The notes under the pieces were generated by a model that worked only from the letters and a program-made list of their open reading frames with translations, had not been told where the DNA came from and ran no database searches. 9,292 nt of DNA from Chryseobacterium gleum (GTDB lineage: Bacteria; Bacteroidota; Bacteroidia; UBA10329), in the NCBI GenBank assembly GCA_945874195.1, contig CAMCFW010000059.1, positions 1-9,292 on the forward strand, in the 5' to 3' direction. This document shows positions 1-6,647 of this stretch, piece by piece. The position numbers and the translations under genes were made by a program. How positions within the stretch are numbered: the first letter of the stretch is position 1; every line of letters starts with the position of its first letter.

Positions 1-13
1 GAGGCCACTAACG

Positions 14-1372
14 TCAATCCGCGATCGCCTTGATGATGTCGTGCTTCGTAAGGATACGATACGAGCCCGATCCGTCCTTGTAAAGCACCGCGGGCGTCTT
101 CTTGTCGAACATCTCCGCGATCTCCGAAATGCTCTTATTTCCATTCACTTCGGGAAACGGCTCTTGCATGATGTCGCGGACCTTGCAATTGCGGTCTTCG
201 GGCTTGTTGAAGAGGTGGTTGAACAGTTTCCCTTCTGTGATGGAACCGACAGGCTTACCATTTTCGAACACCGGCAATTGCGAAATTCCGTTCTCCGTTA
301 TCAGTTTCACCACATCATTCACCGAAGCGTCTGCCTCCACTGACATCAGTATCGGTTGCTTAGCTCCGTGAACTTCCACCACGCTGATGCGCCCCTTGTC
401 CAAGAAACCTCGGTCGCGCATCCAGTCATCGTTGAATATCTTGCCCACATAGCGGCTGCCGTGGTCGTGAAAAATGACCACCACCACATCGGTGGGCTTC
501 AGTTTATCCTTCAGTTGAAGAAGTCCTTGAACGGCACAACCAGCACTGTTTCCAACAAAAATGCCCTCTTTCTTTGCCAGTTCGCGGGTCATCAGCATTC
601 CATCCTTGTCAGCCACTTTTTCAAAAAGGTCAATGACACTGAAATCCACGCAAAGCGGAATAATGTCTTCACCGATCCCTTCCGTCACATACGAATAGAT
701 CTCGTTCGGGTCGATCTTGCCCGTTTCATGATACGCCTTCAGCGTTGAACCATACGTGTCGATTCCCCAGACCTTGATGGCCGGATTCTTCTCCTTCAGA
801 TATTTTCCCGTTCCGGAAATTGTTCCCCCGGTTCCCACGCCCACCACCAAGTGCGTCACTTTCCCTTCGGTCTGTTCCCAGATCTCAGGACCGGTCTGTT
901 CATAATTGGCTTTCGTATTGCTAGGATTGTCGTACTGGTTCGGATAGTATGAATTCGGGATCTCCTTGTTCAATCGTCTTGCCACCGAGTAGTATGATCG
1001 CGGGTCGTCCGCATCCACGTTCGTGGGGGTCACCACCACTTCAGCGCCCATTGCACGAAGCATGTCCATCTTCTCCTTACTCTGCTTATCGGGCATAGTA
1101 CATATCAGGCGGTAGCCCTTCACAATGGCCGCCAATGCCAAACCCATTCCCGTGTTGCCCGAAGTCCCTTCAATGATGGTTCCGCCTGGTTTAAGTCGCC
1201 CGTCCTTTTCCGCATCCTCTATCATCTGCAACGCCATCCGGTCCTTGATCGAATGCCCGGGATTGAACGTTTCCACCTTGGCCAGCACCGTGCATGGCAC
1301 GTCCTTGCAGACCTTATTTAACTTGACCAAAGGCGTGTTGCCTATCGTCTCCAGAATGTTTTTGTAGTACAT
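14..1372 (-). CDS. cbs: Cystathionine beta-synthase with C-terminal CBS-domain pair
   Basis: A 452-residue fold-type II PLP enzyme. The likely reaction is serine plus homocysteine to cystathionine in the cytosol, the first step of reverse transsulfuration; O-acetylserine sulfhydrylase activity is the main alternative. The catalytic core covers about residues 1-325: PLP lysine K43 in NPGHSIKDR, the substrate loop GTSGNTG at 69-75, the phosphate-binding glycine loop GVGTGGTISGTG at 178-189, and S276 in GNSAG near the pyridine nitrogen. The HDHGSRYVGKIFNDDWM stretch at 302-318 is typical of the CBS branch. Residues about 335-452 form a Bateman module of two CBS motifs, a likely regulatory domain. 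The N-terminal haem domain of animal CBS is absent, as is usual in bacteria. The ATG start is supported by the family N-terminus (NILETIGNTPLV) and a TAnnTTTG box five bases upstream. Full length. The radical SAM gene upstream is on the same strand but separated by a structured repeat. Confidence 0.9.
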   Translation of the reverse strand: MYYKNILETIGNTPLVKLNKVCKDVPCTVLAKVETFNPGHSIKDRMALQMIEDAEKDGRLKPGGTIIEGTSGNTGMGLALAAIVKGYRLICTMPDKQSKEKMDMLRAMGAEVVVTPTNVDADDPRSYYSVARRLNKEIPNSYYPNQYDNPSNTKANYEQTGPEIWEQTEGKVTHLVVGVGTGGTISGTGKYLKEKNPAIKVWGIDTYGSTLKAYHETGKIDPNEIYSYVTEGIGEDIIPLCVDFSVIDLFEKVADKDGMLMTRELAKKEGIFVGNSAGCAVQGLLQLKDKLKPTDVVVVIFHDHGSRYVGKIFNDDWMRDRGFLDKGRISVVEVHGAKQPILMSVEADASVNDVVKLITENGISQLPVFENGKPVGSITEGKLFNHLFNKPEDRNCKVRDIMQEPFPEVNGNKSISEIAEMFDKKTPAVLYKDGSGSYRILTKHDIIKAIAD

Positions 1373-1377
1373 GGCCG

Positions 1378-1385
1378 CAAAGGTA
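1378..1385 (-). promoter_or_regulatory. Bacteroidota-type -7 box for the CBS gene
   Basis: Read on the minus strand the site is TACCTTTG, a full match to the Bacteroidota -7 consensus TAnnTTTG, and it ends five bases before the ATG. Transcription from it would start at or very near the start codon, giving a leaderless or nearly leaderless mRNA. I see no clear TTG -33 element at the usual distance. An AAAAGGAGG sequence at 1390-1398 lies upstream of the box and so would not be in this transcript. Confidence 0.5.
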
Positions 1386-1420
1386 GAAACCTCCTTTTGC
1401 CCACATTGTCTTTTGCAATT

Positions 1421-1524
1421 TCTTTTGGGCGTTTCCCACGCCCAAAAGCGTGGGTCGGGCTTTCGGCTCCAAATCTTTCTGGCGAAAAAGGCAGAAAGGA
1501 TTTCCTCTTCAATCCCTAACGCGG
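1421..1524. repeat. Structured intergenic repeat between the radical SAM and CBS genes
   Basis: This fills most of the 170-nt gap. It holds an 11-bp perfect stem (CTTTTGGGCGT at 1422-1432 with ACGCCCAAAAG at 1438-1448, loop of 5), an overlapping and mutually exclusive 7-bp stem (CCCACGC at 1435-1441 with GCGTGGG at 1448-1454, loop of 6), and a third 7-bp stem (CTTTCTG at 1475-1481 with CAGAAAG at 1492-1498). GCGTT at 1429-1433 can also pair with AACGC at 1518-1522, which would close the whole unit. From memory, blocks like GGGCGTTTCCC, CGGGCTTTCGGCTCC, AAAGGATTTCC and ATCCCTAACGCGG recur in intergenic repeats of many Bacteroidota genomes. Seen: the stems. Inferred: membership of that repeat class. 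Edges are approximate. It could also end the radical SAM transcript, but no long T-tract follows a stem. Confidence 0.6.
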
Positions 1525-1542
1525 CACTCCGATCCAGCCTCG

Positions 1543-3711
1543 TCAGATCATCAGCAGCCCCAACTCCCGCAGCTCATCCACCAGACCATCCTCCCAGAAC
1601 AGATCGAAATCATCCATCCCGAAGGCATCAAAGTGCTGTTTCAAGGTCTGGAGCGTGAACGGTTCACCGCGTGAAGCACGCATCGCATTCAAGGCAGTTT
1701 CCAGCCATTTTCCTTCCAGTTCATCGCACTCAAAACGCACCGTTTCTCGTTTCGCCTCAATGCTGAGCACCAAGGTCTCCACGTCAAACACCACGGGGCC
1801 TCCCACCCAAACCAAGGCATGCTCGGCCCGAATGCTGCGGTTCTCCTCCTTCGCCAAATAACTGGCGATCAGTTCCGGTTTCACGCTTGTTTTCGGGATC
1901 TTATGCCCGAACCATTCCTGCAACTGCATGTCGAACCCAACCCCATGCATGTAGTTGAACAACGACTTTTTCAATCCTTCGCTGAACTGGTCGTGGTCGG
2001 CCCCGGTCGGGTCTTCGTGTTCCAGATCATTGTTGGCAAATGTTCCAACTCCTTCCGTCAAGATCCTGACCTTGAATTGCTCTGGATTCAACCCCACCGG
2101 ACTGTGGGCCGTCATGGCAAACCGATGCCAAAAGGCCGATTGCAGCACGTTCAGCTCAAACATTTGCCGCACAACTTCCAACGAATCCACGGTCTCTTGT
2201 GCTGTCTGTGTCGGAAAACCGTACATCAGATAGGCGTGCACCATGATGCCAGCGCGGTTGAAATTGTCGGTCACCTGCGCCACCTGCTCCACCGAAACTC
2301 CCTTAGCTATCAACTTCAAAAGCCTGTCCGAAGCCACTTCCAACCCACCCGAAACCGCAATGCAACCCGAAGCCGAAAGCAATCGGCAAAGATCACGGTT
2401 GAAACTCTTTTCGAAGCGGATGTTGGCCCACCAGGTCACCACCAGTTGGCGTTGCAGAATTTCCAACGCAATGGCCTTCATCAAGGCCGGAGGCGCGGCC
2501 TCGTCCACAAAATGGAACCCGCGCTCGCCCGTTTGGGCAATAAGCTGTTCCATGCGGTCAACCGTAAGTTTGGCCGAAGAGCCTTCGTAGTTGCGGATGT
2601 AATCCAACGAGATGTCGCAGAAGGTGCATTTGCCCCAATAGCAGCCGTGCGCCATGGTCAGTTTGTTCCAACGGCCATCGCTCCAAAGGCGGTGCATCGG
2701 GTTGGTGAGCTGAATGACGGACAGGTACTTTTTTAGCGGCAATCCAGCGTAATCGGGTGTTCCGACCTTTTCCTGTTTGATATCCAGCTTTGTGCTACCG
2801 TTGAGATATTTTACTTCTCCATCGATGAGAACGAACGTGCGTTTCAGGTTGTCGGTTCCAACAGTACCATCGAGGTGATTAAGTAGTGCCATCAAAGGCG
2901 TTTCGCCATCATCCAAGGTGATGAAATCCACGAATTCGAATACACGTGCGTCTGAAAGTGATCGTAATTCCGTGTTCGGAAACCCACCGCCCATGGCCAC
3001 TTTAATTTCCGGATGATGCCTTTTGAGCCATTGCCCGCACTTGAATGCCGAAAATAGATTGCCAGGAAACGGCACCGAAAGACAGACCAAGGTCGGCTTT
3101 TCAGACGCGATCCTTTCTTTGAAAATGGACAACATGAGGTCGGTGATGAAACTGTCATCAGCATTCAGTTCCGCATAAAGTTCATCGAAGGAACGGGCCG
3201 AAATTCCAAGTCGCTCGGCATAGCGGCTGAAGCCGAAAAGCGGATCAACGAGTTCAACGATAAAATCGCTGATGTCTTCGAGATAGAGCGTTGCCAAATG
3301 CCTCGCCTGATCACGCATACCCATTGTTCCGAAGGCCCATTCCAGGTCTTCCATTTCATCGAACTTCGATGCCTCCGGTAGGAAATTCCGTTCGCAGATG
3401 AAATGAGAAAGTGTAGGGTCGCTGTCCTGCAGAAAGCTGATAACGGCATCAATGGTGTTGATGTACCGTTCGCGAAGCGCATAAATGCGTTGCGCATTCT
3501 CCGAAGCATCTTTCCCGTAATGGCTTGAGGCCGCAAACAATTGCTTCAGGCCATCTTTCGAGAACAGGCTGAGAATGGTCTCGATCCCGAGGTCCATTTG
3601 CACGCTTTCAATGCCTTGCGTGTTCAGAAAACCCTTCAGGTATGCCGTTGCCGGATAAGGCGTGTTCAGCTGGGTGAAAGGCGGACTGACTAGAAGAATT
3701 TTCTGGTTCAA
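1543..3711 (-). CDS. B12-binding-type radical SAM protein, substrate unknown
   Basis: A 722-residue protein. The N-terminus (KILLVSPPFTQLNTPYP) and the block VCLSVPFPGN...VAMGGGFPNTE...VDFITLDDGETPL (about 209-276) form a B12-binding-like Rossmann fold, with a long, mostly helical insert (about 45-200) between the first strand and the rest. No DxHxxG motif is present, so cobalamin, if bound, has no histidine lower ligand from this motif, as in several radical SAM relatives. The radical SAM core spans about 350-550: cluster cysteines C357, C362 and C365 in GCYWGKCTFCD, FHFVDEA at 399-405, and SGGLEVASDRLLKLIAKG at 454-471. The cysteine spacing is CX4CX2C rather than CX3CX2C. About 170 C-terminal residues are unassigned. 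Such proteins often methylate or rearrange unactivated carbons; the substrate is not deducible here. The start is a TTG codon. It gives the conserved first strand, and no ATG occurs in frame until residue 39. Confidence 0.85.
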   Translation of the reverse strand: MNQKILLVSPPFTQLNTPYPATAYLKGFLNTQGIESVQMDLGIETILSLFSKDGLKQLFAASSHYGKDASENAQRIYALRERYINTIDAVISFLQDSDPTLSHFICERNFLPEASKFDEMEDLEWAFGTMGMRDQARHLATLYLEDISDFIVELVDPLFGFSRYAERLGISARSFDELYAELNADDSFITDLMLSIFKERIASEKPTLVCLSVPFPGNLFSAFKCGQWLKRHHPEIKVAMGGGFPNTELRSLSDARVFEFVDFITLDDGETPLMALLNHLDGTVGTDNLKRTFVLIDGEVKYLNGSTKLDIKQEKVGTPDYAGLPLKKYLSVIQLTNPMHRLWSDGRWNKLTMAHGCYWGKCTFCDISLDYIRNYEGSSAKLTVDRMEQLIAQTGERGFHFVDEAAPPALMKAIALEILQRQLVVTWWANIRFEKSFNRDLCRLLSASGCIAVSGGLEVASDRLLKLIAKGVSVEQVAQVTDNFNRAGIMVHAYLMYGFPTQTAQETVDSLEVVRQMFELNVLQSAFWHRFAMTAHSPVGLNPEQFKVRILTEGVGTFANNDLEHEDPTGADHDQFSEGLKKSLFNYMHGVGFDMQLQEWFGHKIPKTSVKPELIASYLAKEENRSIRAEHALVWVGGPVVFDVETLVLSIEAKRETVRFECDELEGKWLETALNAMRASRGEPFTLQTLKQHFDAFGMDDFDLFWEDGLVDELRELGLLMI

Positions 3712-3771
3712 GCGAAGTATTTGAGAACGAGTTCAAAGAAAGGATTTACTTTTTTCCTTTTCCCGATTTTC

Positions 3772-3779
3772 TACTTTCA
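3772..3779 (+). promoter_or_regulatory. Weak -7-like box upstream of the CoA transferase gene
   Basis: TACTTTCA resembles TAnnTTTG with two mismatches and ends five bases before the ATG at 3785, the same placement as the boxes at the CBS and YqaA genes. It lies in the 73-nt gap between this gene and the divergent radical SAM gene. That gap is T-rich on the plus strand (about 3746-3770) and shows no Shine-Dalgarno site. The equivalent site for the radical SAM gene (TACTTCG on the minus strand near 3713-3719) is too poor to annotate. Confidence 0.3.
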
Positions 3780-3784
3780 CGGTT

Positions 3785-4819
3785 ATGAATCAACCCCTGA
3801 AAGGCTACCGTATCCTCGACTTTACAAAACTCCTGCCCGGGCCATTGGCCACGCTATGGATGGCACAGCAGGGCGCGGAGGTGATCAAGGTAGAAAGTCC
3901 GCAGTCGCCCGACCCTGTTCGCTTCTATCCTCCCATGAAAGATGGTGTTTCGGTGTATTATTCCATCCTGAATGCAGGCAAGAAAAGCCTGTCGGTCGAT
4001 TATCGTTCGGATGATGGAAGAGATGCGATATTGAAGTTGGTGGAAACGGCTGATGTGGTGATGGAGCAATTCCGCCCGGGCGTGATGGAAGCCTTCGGGC
4101 TGGGTTATGAAACGCTTCGCGCAATGAACCCGGAGATCATCCTCGTGTCCATTACCGGTTACGGACAAACGGGCGAGATGGCAGCAACACCCGGCCACGA
4201 CATCAACTACTTGAGTTATTCGGGCATGTTGGACGCGCAGCGAGATTCAAATGGGAATCCGATCATTTCGGCTGCACAATTGGCCGATGTGGCGGGCGGA
4301 AGCATGATGGCATTGAATGCCGCAACTTCGGCCCTGCTTCACCGTGAACGGACAGGCGAAGGCCAACACGTGGATGTTTCGATGACACACAACGTTTCTG
4401 TGCTGCAAACGATGCGCGTTGCGGAAGAGTTGAACACCGGAACAAGCAACGGTTATCTGTCGGGCAGATTGGCGTCCTACAACATCTACAAATGCTCAGA
4501 TGACCGACATGTTGCCTTAGGCGCATTGGAGCCCAAATTCTGGCAGAAGTTCTGCAACCTGATGGGGCATCCCGAATGGGGCGGAAGGTTGATGGAAGTG
4601 GAATTGATCAATGAAGTGGCTGCCGAATTCTCAAAACAACCCATGTCATTCTGGGTCGATAAACTCGAAAGGGAAGATGTGTGCCTTTCGCCAGTTCTAA
4701 CTGTTCAAGAATCTGCAAAACATCCGCTGTTCCAAGGTGGTTTTCCTTCGGCTTTCGGTTCAACTCAACTCGCCCCAGCACCGAAGTTGGGAGAACACAA
4801 CGACCAATACCTCATTTGA
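3785..4819 (+). CDS. Family III CoA transferase / alpha-methylacyl-CoA racemase-like
   Basis: A 344-residue member of the CaiB/BaiF family. The N-terminus LKGYRILDFTKLLPGPLATLWMAQQGAEVIKVE is the family's CoA-binding start. Three residues match the active site of alpha-methylacyl-CoA racemase (Amacr/MCR): H138 in GHDINYLSYSG, D168 in LADVAGG, and E249 in GALEPKFW. The H-to-D spacing of 30 is the same as in the mycobacterial racemase (His126/Asp156, from memory). In CoA transferases of this family the same Asp forms the acyl intermediate. H138 together with D168 therefore favours a racemase or epimerase acting on 2-methyl-branched acyl-CoAs, though a transferase cannot be excluded. The C-terminus (PAPKLGEHNDQYL) is the usual family ending, so the gene is complete. 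The length is slightly below typical racemases (about 360). No fatty-acid degradation gene lies next to it here. The downstream neighbour is convergent, 22 nt away. Confidence 0.87.
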   Translation: MNQPLKGYRILDFTKLLPGPLATLWMAQQGAEVIKVESPQSPDPVRFYPPMKDGVSVYYSILNAGKKSLSVDYRSDDGRDAILKLVETADVVMEQFRPGVMEAFGLGYETLRAMNPEIILVSITGYGQTGEMAATPGHDINYLSYSGMLDAQRDSNGNPIISAAQLADVAGGSMMALNAATSALLHRERTGEGQHVDVSMTHNVSVLQTMRVAEELNTGTSNGYLSGRLASYNIYKCSDDRHVALGALEPKFWQKFCNLMGHPEWGGRLMEVELINEVAAEFSKQPMSFWVDKLEREDVCLSPVLTVQESAKHPLFQGGFPSAFGSTQLAPAPKLGEHNDQYLI

Positions 4820-4825
4820 TTGGTC
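4802..4825. terminator. Possible weak bidirectional hairpin between convergent genes
   Basis: GACCAAT (4802-4808) pairs perfectly with ATTGGTC (4819-4825) across a 10-base loop. It spans the stop codon of the CoA transferase gene and sits beside the stop of the convergent lipoprotein gene at 4842. No T-tract follows on either strand, and the stem is short and AT-leaning, so a terminator role is only inferred from its position between two converging 3' ends. Confidence 0.3.
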
Positions 4826-4841
4826 TTCGCGTTCTATTCGG

Positions 4842-6143
4842 TCAGTTCCCACACGGAGCAAACGTGATCACCTGCAAATAGATCTTCGTTTTTCCCAACT
4901 GGCCCATCAGCCAATCGCGTTTTTGGTGGTTGATCGGTGAGGTGTAGTTCGCCACCAGAAAGCGGTGCTTGTCCAGTCGGATGATGGACGGAAAGGCCGT
5001 GTCGCCAGCACCGGGCATGTCCATCACGTGTTCCACTTTGCGGGTCTTCTGGTTGATCTTGAACAGCGCGGTGGTCTTGGGCGTCAGCGAATAACCGACC
5101 CAATTCCCCTTTCGCTGTGCCGACATCTTCTTGCTTCGTTTCACCTTTCCGAAAGGCTTTTTGCCCAATTGCCTACGGCCGATCAAGTACAGGTCATCGC
5201 CATGGCGGAACATGTTTGGCGACATGAAAGACCGTACATCGGCCGTGTCTGGGAATTCCCAATTTCCGAGGTCACCAGACTTGGCAAAGACCACGTGCGA
5301 ACCGAAACCGGTGTTGTCGCCATCTTCCAATCTGGTCACCGCCCAAAGATTCTTGTCGCGGTCAAATTCCCAAGCGGTTTCAGACACGCCACCGAAATAG
5401 ACCGCGCCTGTGTCGTTCATGGTTCGCCAATTCACCCCGTCATCGGTCTGCTTGAAGAACATCCGCACCTGCGATGGCCCTTTCAGTTCATAGTGCGAAC
5501 CCGAATAACTGGTCATGTAAGTGGTTCCGTTCCGATTCTTGATGCTCCAATGCACTTCGCCCAGCGTGAGGATCTTCTCCGGTGCTGTCCAATTTCCGTT
5601 GCCGTCAGACGTGTAGTGGTCGATGAATTCGGGTTCGAAGGCCGTCATTTTCTTCCCCGCTCCGAAGCAGTAGAAATGCAGCTTGCCGTTGATCGGAATG
5701 AGGAACGGTTCGCGCACATCGCGACCTATGAACAGTTCCATTTCCTTGCGCCACTGCTTGCCATCGGTAGTGCTCATGATGTACATGCCCGTCTTCTTCG
5801 AAGCGAAATGTGTTGGACCCGTTCGAAACGCGAGGAATAACCGATGGTTGAAAATGGTGATACTGACATTATTGTTTGACTTCTGCGGATCAACGCCTTC
5901 GGGCAGGTCTTCTGATGGGATGAGCCAGTACGGGTCGCTCAATTGTGGGCAATATTCCGTTCCGAAATCAAAGTTCGCATCGTGCAGCGCAGGGTCATCA
6001 GGCGAAACATCCAACTTGGGCAGAAACTCCTGCAACGCGGTCTGAACCTCCAAAGGATACCGATTCTGCATCGGCCATTTCGGGGTGGTGCAACTGAAGA
6101 GGGAAAAGGCGAAAAAGAAAATGGAGAAATGGGAGCGTTTCAT
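4842..6143 (-). CDS. Secreted lipoprotein with sialidase-like (Asp-box) beta-propeller
   Basis: A 433-residue protein when started at the ATG at 6143. This start gives a textbook lipoprotein signal: K2 R3, a hydrophobic stretch, and a lipobox-like LFSC with the lipidated cysteine at C18. The ORF stays open upstream to 6203, but that extension would bury the signal peptide. The mature protein has four Asp-box-like motifs ending in Trp: STTDGKQW (124-131), TSDGNGNW (178-185), TDDGVNW (233-239) and SGDLGNW (289-295). Their spacing of about 54-56 residues suits blades of a beta-propeller. REPFLIPINGKLHFY, GGVSETAWEF and the terminal ANYTSPI...WLMGQL are further sialidase-superfamily-like blocks. 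A glycoside hydrolase on the outer surface is plausible, but I cannot assign the arginine triad or substrate, and a non-catalytic binding role is possible. Divergent from the YqaA-type gene; no SusC/SusD pair is nearby. Confidence 0.75.
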   Translation of the reverse strand: MKRSHFSIFFFAFSLFSCTTPKWPMQNRYPLEVQTALQEFLPKLDVSPDDPALHDANFDFGTEYCPQLSDPYWLIPSEDLPEGVDPQKSNNNVSITIFNHRLFLAFRTGPTHFASKKTGMYIMSTTDGKQWRKEMELFIGRDVREPFLIPINGKLHFYCFGAGKKMTAFEPEFIDHYTSDGNGNWTAPEKILTLGEVHWSIKNRNGTTYMTSYSGSHYELKGPSQVRMFFKQTDDGVNWRTMNDTGAVYFGGVSETAWEFDRDKNLWAVTRLEDGDNTGFGSHVVFAKSGDLGNWEFPDTADVRSFMSPNMFRHGDDLYLIGRRQLGKKPFGKVKRSKKMSAQRKGNWVGYSLTPKTTALFKINQKTRKVEHVMDMPGAGDTAFPSIIRLDKHRFLVANYTSPINHQKRDWLMGQLGKTKIYLQVITFAPCGN

Positions 6144-6163
6144 CGTTGGTCGAAGATGAATGG

Positions 6164-6171
6164 CTAAAATA
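6164..6171 (-). promoter_or_regulatory. -7-like box for the propeller lipoprotein gene
   Basis: On the minus strand the site reads TATTTTAG, one mismatch from TAnnTTTG, 20 bases upstream of the ATG at 6143. It lies between the longest possible start (6203) and the chosen one, so it fits the shorter protein. It is back to back with the box of the divergent gene at 6194-6201. No -33 element is evident. Confidence 0.35.
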
Positions 6172-6193
6172 GAACAATCCCATGGCGTGTACC

Positions 6194-6201
6194 TACCTTT
6201 C
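6194..6201 (+). promoter_or_regulatory. -7-like box for the YqaA-type gene
   Basis: TACCTTTC matches TAnnTTTG except for the last base and ends four bases before the ATG at 6206. The context TACCTTTCACCCATG closely parallels TACCTTTGCGGCCATG at the CBS gene. It lies downstream of the alternative ATG at 6182, so it argues for the 6206 start and a leaderless or near-leaderless transcript. Confidence 0.45.
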
Positions 6202-6205
6202 ACCC

Positions 6206-6634
6206 ATGGATTGGCTCGAATACGGTTATTGGGGATTGTTCCTGTCGAGTTTCCTCTCAGCCACGGTGGTGCCGTTTGCTTCGGAGGCTGTTCTTGCTGG
6301 AATGCTTCTGGCCGGAGGAGCGCCCTTTCTGACCTTTGCCGTTGCCACGCTTGGCAACTGGCTTGGGGGAATGACCACCTATTGGATCGGTCATCTCGCC
6401 AAATGGGAATGGATCGAGAAGTATTTCCGCGTGAAGCAGGAGAAGGTGATGGAGTGGAAGCCGAAGATTGACCGATACGGCAGCATTTTCGGTCTGGTAA
6501 GCATCGTGCCCTTGATCGGTGACGTGCTGGTTCTTGCCCTCGGGTTCTTCCGAACGAATATTTGGCTCACAGGCTTTTGGATGTTCGTTGGCAAGGCGGC
6601 CCGATATGCCATAATTGTTTGGGCGATGAACTGA
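6206..6634 (+). CDS. yqaA: YqaA-type DedA-family inner membrane protein
   Basis: A 142-residue integral membrane protein when started at the ATG at 6206, the same length I recall for E. coli YqaA. The family blocks are in order: SSFLSATVVPFASEAVLAGML (14-34), GNWLGGMTTYWIG (50-62), a charged loop (64-90), VPLIGDVLVLALGFFR (101-116) with the conserved GD, and GKAARY (129-134). Hydrophobic stretches at about 8-24, 27-47, 93-114 and 117-140 suggest three to five membrane or re-entrant segments. DedA-family (SNARE-associated) proteins act in membrane lipid homeostasis, and some flip undecaprenyl phosphate or phosphatidylethanolamine; the role of the short YqaA branch is not settled. An ATG at 6182 would add eight residues (MACTYLSP) without homology and lies upstream of the likely promoter box. 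The downstream gene is convergent, 13 nt away, and no terminator hairpin is evident. Confidence 0.85.
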   Translation: MDWLEYGYWGLFLSSFLSATVVPFASEAVLAGMLLAGGAPFLTFAVATLGNWLGGMTTYWIGHLAKWEWIEKYFRVKQEKVMEWKPKIDRYGSIFGLVSIVPLIGDVLVLALGFFRTNIWLTGFWMFVGKAARYAIIVWAMN

Positions 6635-6647
6635 CCCCTAACTGTCA

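Noticed and set aside
1390..1398. AAAAGGAGG on the minus strand as a Shine-Dalgarno site for CBS
   Set aside because: It lies 17 bases from the ATG, too far for normal use, and upstream of the perfect TAnnTTTG box, so it would not be in the mRNA from that promoter.
1421..1524. CRISPR array or attachment site
   Set aside because: There are no regularly spaced direct repeats and no integrase or cas gene; the structure is inverted repeats only.
1819..2736. A 305-codon open frame on the plus strand opposite the radical SAM gene
   Set aside because: It lies entirely antisense to a gene with clear family motifs, and its translation has no recognisable domain. It is a by-product of codon bias.
14..3711. 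A functional operon linking the radical SAM protein with CBS through SAM/homocysteine recycling
   Set aside because: The idea is chemically appealing, but the 170-nt gap carries a repeat and CBS has its own promoter-like box. Adjacency alone is weak evidence.
4965..5840. A 291-codon open frame on the plus strand opposite the propeller lipoprotein gene
   Set aside because: It is antisense to the lipoprotein with its signal peptide and regular Asp-box motifs; the translation looks like a shadow frame.
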